A stretch of DNA of 12,763 nt from CAIXZV01 sp037446495 (GTDB lineage: Bacteria > Chloroflexota > Limnocylindria > Limnocylindrales > CSP1-4), in assembly GCA_037446495.1 (NCBI GenBank), contig JBBIIL010000081.1, positions 1-12,763 of the forward strand. The letters run 5' to 3'. The notes under the pieces were generated by a model. It worked only from the letters and a program-made list of their open reading frames with translations. It was not told the DNA's origin and ran no database searches. Below, piece after piece: positions 7,092 through 12,763 of this stretch; within the stretch, counting starts at the first letter, position 1; every line of letters starts with the position of its first letter. Both the position numbers and the translations under genes were made by a program.

Positions 7092-7303
7092 CGTACGACC
7101 GGTCTGGTGGTCGCCATCGCGGGCCGCGTCGTGGTTACTGATGAGGCCGACGGACACATGAGCTCCTGCGACCTCGGCTCCGGGACGAGCTGGGACCTTG
7201 GCGTCGTCCCCGTGTCGAGATCAGCCTCGCCGATAGGACATGGGGCCTGATCCTTCCCGGCGACGGGCTTACGTTGTCGCTTGCAGCCGTCGGTGGCAGC
7301 TGA
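7092..7303 (+). pseudogene. Frameshifted coding remnant, unknown protein
   Basis: From 7092 one frame reads GLVVAIAGRVVVTDEADG, then HMSSCDLGSGTSWDLGVVP, with strongly GC-rich third positions. A second frame from 7211 continues with RVEISLADRTWGLILPGDG and LTLSLAAVGGS to a stop at 7301-7303. One extra base in the CCCC run at 7208-7211 would join them into a smooth protein-like sequence. Before 7092 there is an in-frame TGA (7089-7091). The same frame is open back to ATG 6972 before that, so an N-terminal part may have existed. The combination of a stop and a frame break suggests a decayed gene or a sequence error. I recognise no family. Confidence 0.35.
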
Positions 7304-7358
7304 AGGCAGCGCGCCTCGTGTGACGCGTGGTGATCCGGACCATCACCTGATAAGCGTC

Positions 7359-7384
7359 GGCGCCACTCCTCTCGCCCCGACCAG
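7359..7384 (+). repeat. Left copy of a 26-bp imperfect direct repeat (possible attachment or recombination site)
   Basis: The last 17 bp, CCTCTCGCCCCGACCAG (7368-7384), are identical to 11504-11520. Six of the nine preceding bases also match, giving 23 of 26 overall. The copies have the same orientation and bracket the efflux operon. The 3' part (CGCCCCG-A-CCA) looks like a tRNA acceptor end, but no T-loop or tRNA body is present. Confidence 0.55.
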
Positions 7385-7419
7385 TCTTACGCACTTCCAG
7401 TCCCCAGGTGACCCAGCCT

Positions 7420-7686
7420 CTACCGGTGCGCGTCCCGCGCGAGGACCAGCGCGCCGTCGGCGCGGTCCTGCCAGGCGAGCATCCGGTCGAGGTCCCTGTC
7501 ATGCCCGTCGAGGCGGTCGAAGACGGAGTCGGCGCTGCGCTGCATGGCGGCCCGGCGCTCGACCCCGAGCGCCTGGTCCCGGGCGATCGCGTCGACCGCC
7601 GCCTTCAGGCCGCGGATGTCCTCGCGCATCTCCAGCAGGAGCTCGCGCTGCGTGATCCCGGTCGAGCCGGGCTCGTCCCCGCTCAC
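7420..7686 (-). CDS. Small helical protein of unknown function
   Basis: The frame from GTG 7686 encodes 88 residues, highly charged and almost wholly helical: ITQRELLLEMREDIRGLKAA, then VDAIARDQALGVERRAAMQR, then DRLDGHDRDLDRMLAW. Leucine and other hydrophobic spacing suggests a coiled coil over about residues 14-75. The open frame extends upstream to 7956, but that part is arginine-rich and shows no conservation-like pattern, so GTG 7686 is preferred even though no good ribosome binding site precedes it. The sequence style recalls small phage- or element-borne proteins in which such a coiled coil is followed by a C-terminal membrane helix. Here the frame stops at LVLARDAHR, so it may be C-terminally truncated. 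It ends 35 bp from the left direct repeat. Confidence 0.5.
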   Translation of the reverse strand: MSGDEPGSTGITQRELLLEMREDIRGLKAAVDAIARDQALGVERRAAMQRSADSVFDRLDGHDRDLDRMLAWQDRADGALVLARDAHR

Positions 7687-7859
7687 GGGGCGGTGACGGC
7701 GCGGACGTACCCGGTGGGGGGAGATGCCGGGAGTCGGTGTGGATCGGACCAGCGCGCCGTCATGCCCCGAATCGTGACCGGGGCGGGCCGCCGTTCCTAG
7801 TTGGCCGATTGGGCCATGGCTTTCGGTCCGGGGCTGACGCGACGGTCGAACGAAGTAGC

Positions 7860-7880
7860 GTAACGGTGGCGTATCGTTAC
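7860..7880. promoter_or_regulatory. Palindromic operator candidate upstream of the efflux operon
   Basis: GTAACG (7860-7865) and CGTTAC (7875-7880) form a perfect 6-bp inverted repeat with nine bases between. The site lies 105 bp before the ATG of the ABC operon, whose last gene encodes a TetR repressor. Size and symmetry fit a TetR-family operator, and TATCGT at 7872-7877 inside it could be a -10 element, so a bound repressor would block RNA polymerase. Binding is inferred, not shown. Confidence 0.5.
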
Positions 7881-7985
7881 ACGCCCGTCGTGTCACGGCG
7901 CGGCGAAGCCGCGTCCGAATGTCGCCCACGCGACGTCGACGGACCCAGAACAGCACCGCACGACGCGGCCGGCAAGGGAGGGCAA

Positions 7986-8897
7986 ATGAACGCCAGCGAC
8001 GCGGCGATCGACGTCCAGGGACTGACGAAGTCCTTCGGCAAGTTCCAGGCGCTGCGAGGGCTGGACCTGCGCGTCGAGCGCGGCGAGGTCCACGGCTTCC
8101 TGGGCCCGAACGGCGCGGGCAAGTCCACGACCATCCGCGTGCTCCTTGGCCTGCTGCGGGCAGACGCCGGAACCATGCGGGTGCTCGGGGGCGATCCGTG
8201 GCGGGATGTCGTCGAGCTGCATCGCCGGCTCGCGTACATCCCGGGGGACGTGTCCCTGTGGCCGGGGATGTCGGGCGGGGAGGCGATCGACCTGCTCGGC
8301 ACGCTGCGTGGCGGCCTCGACGAGAAGCGCCGCGCCGAGCTCATCGAGCGGTTCGAGCTCGACCCCACCAAACGCGGGCGGCAGTACTCGAAGGGCAACC
8401 GGCAGAAGGTCGCGATCGTGGCCGCGCTGGCGTCCAACGTTGACCTGCTGATCCTCGACGAGCCGAGCAGCGGCCTGGACCCACTGATGGAGAACGTCTT
8501 CCAGGAGGCGGTTGGAGAGGCCAAGGCGCGCGGCACGACGGTGCTGCTCAGCAGCCACATCCTCGCCGAGGCCGAGACGCTGGCCGACCGCCTGAGCCTC
8601 ATCCGCGACGGCGTGATCGTGCAGACGGGCACGCTGACGGAGCTGCGCGCCCAGACGCGCACGACCATCCACGCGCGGCTCGAGCGCGGCCTCGACGGCC
8701 AGGCGCCGAGCCTGCTCCACGACGTCCGGGTGGACGGCAGCAGCCTCACGGCGTCCGTGGAGTCAAGCCGGATCGGCGAGGCCATGGCGCTGCTCACGCC
8801 GCTCGGCATCGAGGCGCTGACCGTGGCGCCGCCTTCGCTCGAGAACCTGTTCCTGCGCCTGTACGACGCCCCGGCCGGGGGCGAGGCTGCACGATGA
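7986..8897 (+). CDS. ABC transporter ATP-binding protein, antibiotic-efflux type
   Basis: This 303-residue ATPase drives an exporter built with the next gene. Motifs are Walker A GPNGAGKST (40-48), a degenerate signature YSKGNRQKV (134-142), Walker B LLILDEP (154-160), D-loop SGLDP (162-166) and H191 in SSHIL. YIPGDVSLWPGMSG (84-97) is typical of ATPases that pair with large duplicated permeases for polyketide or tetronasin-like antibiotics. The start ATG 7986 has GGGAGGG (7976-7982) just before it, and the family homology (AIDVQGLTKSFGKFQALRGL) begins soon after. The open frame further upstream is not coding-like. The last bases overlap the permease start as ATGA. The palindrome at 7860-7880 probably controls it. 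A drug-efflux or self-protection role is likely; the substrate is unknown. Confidence 0.95.
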   Translation: MNASDAAIDVQGLTKSFGKFQALRGLDLRVERGEVHGFLGPNGAGKSTTIRVLLGLLRADAGTMRVLGGDPWRDVVELHRRLAYIPGDVSLWPGMSGGEAIDLLGTLRGGLDEKRRAELIERFELDPTKRGRQYSKGNRQKVAIVAALASNVDLLILDEPSSGLDPLMENVFQEAVGEAKARGTTVLLSSHILAEAETLADRLSLIRDGVIVQTGTLTELRAQTRTTIHARLERGLDGQAPSLLHDVRVDGSSLTASVESSRIGEAMALLTPLGIEALTVAPPSLENLFLRLYDAPAGGEAAR

Positions 8898-10486
8898 GCG
8901 CCGAGCTCGCCGGGACCGGGCCGCTGCTGCGGGCATCGATCCGGTATGACGGGCGCAGGTTCGTGCCCTTCATCGCCCTTGCGACCGCCCTGTCCGTCTC
9001 GTCCGTGATCGCCTACGCCCTGGTCTTCCCCTCGGCGGAGGCCCGTGCCGGGCTCGCCGCGGCCCTCGGCGCCAACCCGGCCCTCGGGCTGATCTTCGGC
9101 CCGGCCCGCGACCTCACCACCGTCGACGGCTTCAACGCCTGGCGAAGCCTCGCCCTCGGTGGGTTCCTCGCAGGACTCGGCGCCATCCTGCTGGTGACCG
9201 CCACCACGCGTGCCCGGGAGGACTCGGGCCAGGCCGAGCTCCTCGCCTCGGGCGTCCTGGGGCGCGCGAGCCGGCTCATGTCGGCCGTGGTCATGGCCCT
9301 CGGCGGCTCGCTCGTGCTCGGGCTGATCGCGGGGCTCGTGACGGTCCTGTTCGGCGGCGGGGTCGAGTCGTCGATGCTGCTCGGCATGACCTTCGCCGCG
9401 ACCGGCTGCATGTTCACGGGGGTCGCCGCCCTCACCGCGCAGATCGGGTCGGACTCCCGCACCTCGAACTCGATGGCGATGGGCGTCCTCGGGGTGCTGT
9501 TCGTCGCTCGCGGCTTCCTCTACAGCATCTCTGCCCCGGACTGGACGACCTGGCTCAACCCGCTCGGCTGGATCGGCGAGACGCGGCCCGCGTCGGGCAA
9601 CGTCTGGTGGCCGCTCCTGCTGGCGGCCGGGTTCACGATCGTGGTCCTCGCGCTCGCCTTCGTCCTCCAGGCGCGCCGCGACTTCGGGCAGGGGGCGATC
9701 GCGCCAGAGCCGGGTCCTGCGCGCGGCCGGGACCGCAGTCCGTTCCGGCTCGCGGTGCGCCTGAACCGCGGGGCGCTCATCACCTGGGCGGTCGCCTTCG
9801 TGGTCCTCGGCGTGGTCTTCGGCTACTTCGCGAGCTCGATCAAGGACGTGTTCGGGTCCAACAGCGCCATCCAGCAGATCCTCGCGGCCGGGGCGACGAC
9901 GCCCGAGGCGCTCATCGCTGCGTTCGTGGTCACGATCCTCGGCCTCGTCGGCATCCTCGCGTCGATCCCCGGCGTCCAGGCGATGAACAGGGTCCGAACG
10001 GAGGAGATGGAGGACCGCGTCGAGCCGGTCATGGCCACGGCGGTGTCGCGCGCGGGCTTCTACGCCGGCAACGTGGCTGTCGCGCTCATCGCGCCCGCCC
10101 TGTGCGTCCTCATCGCGGGCACGCTGATCGCGCTGATCGCCTCGGCCGCGGGCATCGGCGTCGACCTCGGCACCGTGTTCCTTCAGGCCATCGTCACCAT
10201 CCCGGCTGTCTGGACCGTCGTCGCGGTCTCGGTGGCGGTCATCGGCGCACGGCCGCAGGTCGCTCTCGCCGCGTGGGCCGGCGTCCTCATCTCGTTCGTG
10301 CTCACGGTGCTCGGCCCGAGCTTCCACCTGTGGGACTGGATCCTCGCGATCAGCCCGTTCTGGCACGTCCCGAACGTCGCGGCCCCCGCTCCCAACTGGT
10401 CCGGGCTGCTCGTGCTCGGCATTGCCTGCGTCGCCCTGACGGCGATCGGGTTCGCGGGCTTTCGGAGGCGCGACCTTGCCCGCTGA
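8894..10486 (+). CDS. Large ABC exporter permease with two repeated halves
   Basis: This 530-residue membrane protein has about twelve hydrophobic helices in two similar halves, with a charged cytoplasmic linker (about 260-290, QARRDFGQGAIAPEPGPARG). The duplication is visible: RAREDSGQAELLASGVLGR (106-124) matches RTEEMEDRVEPVMATAVSRA (368-387) in placement and charge pattern, and WTTWLNPLGWIGETRP (218-232) matches WDWILAISPFWHVPN (480-494). This plan is that of the permeases annotated as polyketide antibiotic transporters (TnrB3-like). The duplicated chain probably supplies the whole membrane channel. Its ATG overlaps the ATPase stop by four bases. The last bases overlap the TetR gene by 11 bp, so all three genes are one transcript. 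Confidence 0.92.
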   Translation: MSAELAGTGPLLRASIRYDGRRFVPFIALATALSVSSVIAYALVFPSAEARAGLAAALGANPALGLIFGPARDLTTVDGFNAWRSLALGGFLAGLGAILLVTATTRAREDSGQAELLASGVLGRASRLMSAVVMALGGSLVLGLIAGLVTVLFGGGVESSMLLGMTFAATGCMFTGVAALTAQIGSDSRTSNSMAMGVLGVLFVARGFLYSISAPDWTTWLNPLGWIGETRPASGNVWWPLLLAAGFTIVVLALAFVLQARRDFGQGAIAPEPGPARGRDRSPFRLAVRLNRGALITWAVAFVVLGVVFGYFASSIKDVFGSNSAIQQILAAGATTPEALIAAFVVTILGLVGILASIPGVQAMNRVRTEEMEDRVEPVMATAVSRAGFYAGNVAVALIAPALCVLIAGTLIALIASAAGIGVDLGTVFLQAIVTIPAVWTVVAVSVAVIGARPQVALAAWAGVLISFVLTVLGPSFHLWDWILAISPFWHVPNVAAPAPNWSGLLVLGIACVALTAIGFAGFRRRDLAR

Positions 10487-11114
10487 GGTGAAGCCGGCGG
10501 CTTTCGAGCGATCGGGGGCAGCCCGCGTGCCCGGGCGACCGCGCGACCCGGCCACCGACCGGGCCATCCTCGCGGCGACCATCCGCCTGCTCGCGGAGCA
10601 GGGGTATGACGCCATGTCCGTCGAGGGCGTCGCGACGGCCGCCCACGTGGGCAAGCCCGCGATCTACCGGCGCTACGCACGCAAGCAGGAGCTCGTCGTG
10701 GCGGCCCTCGCATCACTCGTCGCGTCGGTCGAGCCGCCCGCGGACAGCGGCGACGCCCGCGCGGACCTCCTGGCCCTCGTTCGCCCGCCGCCCGACACCA
10801 TGCCGCGCGAGCAGATCGGCTTCTCGATGGTCGGCACGCTCCTCGTCACCGAGCGGACCGAGCCGTCCCTGATCGAGATGTTCCGGACCGCCATCTACCG
10901 GCCGCGCCTCGAGCTCGGGTGTGAGATCGTCCGGCGGGGGATCCAGCGCGGCCAGATCCGCGCCGGCGTGCGCCCCGACGTGGTCATCGAGCTCATCGCC
11001 GGCTCGGTGTTCACGCGCCACCTGATCGGCGAGCCTCAGGACGACGCCTGGATGGAGGCGGTGCTCGACGTCGTGTGGCGCGGCATCGCGGCGGACACAG
11101 GACTACCGAGTTGA
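10476..11114 (+). CDS. TetR-family transcriptional regulator of the efflux operon
   Basis: This 212-residue protein has an N-terminal DNA-binding domain (about 25-72) with the TetR helix-turn-helix AMSVEGVATAAHVGKPAIYRR (46-66; recognition helix GKPAIYRRY), then KQELVVAALA. A helical ligand/dimerisation domain of usual size fills the rest. TTG 10476 is chosen as start because GGAGG (10464-10468) lies seven bases upstream. The in-frame GTG at 10488 is too far from that site. The gene overlaps the permease by 11 bp, so the repressor is made with the pump it likely controls. The palindrome at 7860-7880 is the natural operator candidate, giving negative feedback released by the exported drug. Its 3' end overlaps the convergent HTH gene by 12 bp. 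Confidence 0.93.
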   Translation: MPAEVKPAAFERSGAARVPGRPRDPATDRAILAATIRLLAEQGYDAMSVEGVATAAHVGKPAIYRRYARKQELVVAALASLVASVEPPADSGDARADLLALVRPPPDTMPREQIGFSMVGTLLVTERTEPSLIEMFRTAIYRPRLELGCEIVRRGIQRGQIRAGVRPDVVIELIAGSVFTRHLIGEPQDDAWMEAVLDVVWRGIAADTGLPS

Positions 11115-11408
11115 TCCCGCAGATGCCGAAACGCGTCCCGCGGCCGGCTCACCGGGAGACCCCGCAGCATCCGTCTGGGCCACGTCCTCGGGCTCCGGCA
11201 GGCGCGGCCCCAGGATCCACACGAGCTGCGCCGTCGTCGCCACGCCTGCCTTGGAACGCGCATTCGCCAGGTGGTGCTTGACAGTCGAGTGCGACAGGCC
11301 GAGCCGGTGGGCGGCCGCCTTCTCCGACCCGGCGGCCAGGATGGCCGCGACGACCAGCACCTCGCGGTCGGTCGCACGGGCGGAGGGCCGACGAGATTGC
11401 CTCCTCAT
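11103..11408 (-). CDS. Small LuxR-like HTH protein linked to the recombinase
   Basis: This 101-residue protein starts at ATG 11408, overlapping the recombinase stop as ATGA, so the two are translationally coupled. Residues 12-66 (ATDREVLVVAAILAAGSEKA, then HRLGLSHSTVKHHLANARSK) form a LuxR/sigma-4-like helix-turn-helix with recognition helix SHSTVKHHLANA (39-50). There is no receiver or sensor domain. The C-terminal tail (about 72-101) is acidic and proline/alanine-rich, probably disordered. Coupling to a recombinase suggests it controls recombinase expression or acts as an accessory or directionality factor; this is inference. The 3' end overlaps the TetR gene by 12 bp on the opposite strand, so the tail may be a by-product of a junction. 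Confidence 0.75.
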   Translation of the reverse strand: MRRQSRRPSARATDREVLVVAAILAAGSEKAAAHRLGLSHSTVKHHLANARSKAGVATTAQLVWILGPRLPEPEDVAQTDAAGSPGEPAAGRVSASAGSTR

Positions 11409-12763
11409 GCGCTGCGGGCCAGCTCGCTTGGGGTTCGAGGCTCACGCGGGGTGGCGTTGACCATCAGGAAGCGCAGCGATCGCTGAGTCAAGGAGGGGCT
11501 ACCCCTCTCGCCCCGACCAGATCGACCTTCTTTCGTGCTCAGGACCCCCTCTCCGGCGGAGTTCTGTACTGCCGGAGTTTTGCCCCGACCACCTTGTGAT
11601 TCGAGGCGCAGCACGCCCGGCCCGAACGCCGCGTCCCATCCCCGCGCCTTCGCCGCGGCGGTCAGCGTGAAGGTGAAGTCCGTCGCCCCGAGCACGTCGA
11701 TCCGCTCGAACACGGCCTCGGCGATCGCCTTGCGCCCGGCGTCCGAGGTCCCCGCCCAGAGGTCCGGCAGCGACTCGAGGTAGGCGCGCGCCTCGGTGGC
11801 GCTGGGCAGGCGTGACGGCCGCTCGGCGGCTGCGGCGGCCTCGGCGTCGAGGCGGGCCATCGTCGCCTCCAGGCGCGCGACGTCCCGGTCCCTCGCGTAC
11901 TGGAGGGCGGCGCGCTCCCGCTCGCGCCTCGTCCGCGCCTGCGCCAGGGCGTCGGGGCCGCCCGGCCCCGTCCGCCCGACCGCCTCGCTGACGACCGCGG
12001 CCTTGAGCCGGGCCGACACCGCGACGTGCCCGAGCGCGAGGCCGATGGCGTCCTCGTAGACGTCGGCCTTGTAGCTCTCGCCCCGGACCCGGGGGTCGAC
12101 CGTCTGCCCGTCGCGCTGGAGCCGGCGCGGGGCGGCCGCGGCGAACGCCGGGCAGGCGTCCTGGTGCCGGTACCGCCCGACGTGGCCGATGAGCCGCCGC
12201 CCGCAGGCGGCGCAGGCGAGCAGGCCGCCAAGGCCGTACTGGCGGCGGGTGACGGCACCCCGGTGTCGGCGGCTGTACCGGGCGCGGAGCCCCTGGACGT
12301 GCTCGAAGGTCGCGGGGTCGACGAGCGGCCCGAGCGCCGAGGGCTCGCCCGACCACAGGCGGCCGACGTAGAAGGGGTTGGTCAGGACCTCGGCGACGTG
12401 CTTGAGGGCGAGGCCGGTCGCCTGCCCGACCTCCCGGTCGGTGCGCCCGCCCGCCGCGAGCTCGTACACCCGGCGCACGAGCGCGAGGGCGTCCTCGTCG
12501 ACCCGCAGGGTGCGGCACTCCCGGACCGCCCCGAAGGGGCGCCATCCTGCCGCCCGGGACGCCGAGGCGCCGGCGCTTCGCGGCGTAGCCCTCGCGGATC
12601 CGCTTGGCGAGCCTCCGGCTGTAGGCCTCGGCCTCGACCGCCTCCCGGGCCCAGCGCTCCCACTCGTCCTCGTCCGACGAGAGCACCCGCTCGTCGGCGA
12701 ACAGGATGACCGCCCCCCGGGCGTGGAGGTCGTGACGGGCGTTGACCGCGGTCCGCAGGTCTC
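11405..12763 (-). CDS. Large serine recombinase, C-terminal part, frameshifted (partial)
   Basis: The gene enters from the right edge. The first segment (12761 to about 12540) reads ARGAVILFADERVLSS, then AEAYSRRLAKRIREGYAAKR, then LGVPGG, the end of a resolvase catalytic domain and its linker helix. The frame then changes near the GGGG run 12536-12539 (plus strand). With one base fewer it continues as PFGAVRECRTLRVDEDALAL into the open frame 12478-11405. That frame holds the recombinase domain (VYELAAGGRTDREVGQATGL, LTNPFYVGRLWSGEPS), a zinc ribbon CAACGRRL...C, and a long charged coiled coil (RRERERAALQYARDRDVARL) followed by a family-typical end near VLRLES. The last 60-odd residues look disordered. 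The catalytic serine lies beyond the edge. This family inserts or excises phages and integrative elements. The break may be a sequence error or real inactivation. Confidence 0.88.
   Translation of the reverse strand, partial: ETCGPRSTPVTTSTPGGRSSCSPTSGCSRRTRTSGSAGPGRRSRPRPTAGGSPSGSARATPRSAGASASRAAGWRPFGAVRECRTLRVDEDALALVRRVYELAAGGRTDREVGQATGLALKHVAEVLTNPFYVGRLWSGEPSALGPLVDPATFEHVQGLRARYSRRHRGAVTRRQYGLGGLLACAACGRRLIGHVGRYRHQDACPAFAAAAPRRLQRDGQTVDPRVRGESYKADVYEDAIGLALGHVAVSARLKAAVVSEAVGRTGPGGPDALAQARTRRERERAALQYARDRDVARLEATMARLDAEAAAAAERPSRLPSATEARAYLESLPDLWAGTSDAGRKAIAEAVFERIDVLGATDFTFTLTAAAKARGWDAAFGPGVLRLESQGGRGKTPAVQNSAGEGVLSTKEGRSGRGERGSPSLTQRSLRFLMVNATPREPRTPSELARSA
11495..11520 (+). repeat. 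Right copy of the 26-bp imperfect direct repeat, inside the recombinase 3' end
   Basis: Bases 11504-11520 are identical to 7368-7384, with weaker match extending nine bases upstream. The copy overlaps a perfect hairpin, GAGGGG-CTA-CCCCTC (11493-11507), that the left copy lacks. A shorter third match, GCCCCGACCA, lies at 11582-11591. The repeat lies in the part of the recombinase gene that encodes the disordered tail, as expected if a recombination junction fused a new 3' end onto the gene. Confidence 0.55.

Noticed and set aside
7368..7384. 3' end of a tRNA gene (CGCCCCG-A-CCA)
   Set aside because: The sequence looks like an acceptor end, but neither copy of the repeat has a T-loop (GTTCGA-type) or a matching 5' acceptor strand about 75 bases upstream.
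7877..10654. 925-residue open frame on the minus strand
   Set aside because: It lies antisense to the ABC, permease and TetR genes, which have clear motifs, and its composition (Arg/Asp/Gly-rich repeats) is the usual shadow of a GC-rich coding strand.

Overview
The window is high-GC DNA (roughly two thirds G+C by eye) with GTG and TTG starts, ATGA overlaps, GC-rich codon third positions and long spurious antisense reading frames. This fits a high-GC actinobacterium or a high-GC Chloroflexota lineage; no rRNA or other marker allows a firmer placement, and I found no complete tRNA or CRISPR array.

Left part (1-3224). A possible IS3-type transposase fragment runs off the left edge on the minus strand, followed by about 850 bases with no convincing gene. 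Then come a small, tryptophan-rich secreted protein (910-1388, reading frame broken after the signal peptide), a GC-rich hairpin, an ABC ATPase of the BcrA/lantibiotic-immunity type (1461-2381) and its ABC-2 permease (2382-3224). The order resembles a secreted-product plus export/immunity cassette, but no substrate can be read from the sequence.

Middle (3225-7303). A 71-residue two-helix membrane protein and a secreted protein with a beta/gamma-crystallin-like segment lie on the minus strand. The latter is divergent from a two-component system: a membrane histidine kinase with an extracytoplasmic PDZ-like segment (4812-6314), overlapping a NarL-type response regulator (6311-6952). After it comes a decayed or frameshifted coding remnant (about 7092-7303).

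Right part (7359-12763). A 26-bp imperfect direct repeat (last 17 bp identical) occurs at 7359-7384 and again at 11495-11520. Between the copies lie an 88-residue helical protein on the minus strand, a palindromic operator candidate (7860-7880) and a compact efflux operon: ABC ATPase, 530-residue duplicated permease and TetR regulator, each overlapping the next. The TetR gene converges on, and overlaps by 12 bp, a small LuxR-like HTH gene. That HTH gene is coupled by ATGA to a large serine recombinase running off the right edge. The recombinase 3' end contains the right repeat copy, so this side looks like an integrated or rearranged mobile region.

Three apparent frame breaks (near 999-1002, 7208-7211 and 12536-12539) each sit at a four-base G/C run, so assembly or sequencing indels must be considered before calling the genes dead.
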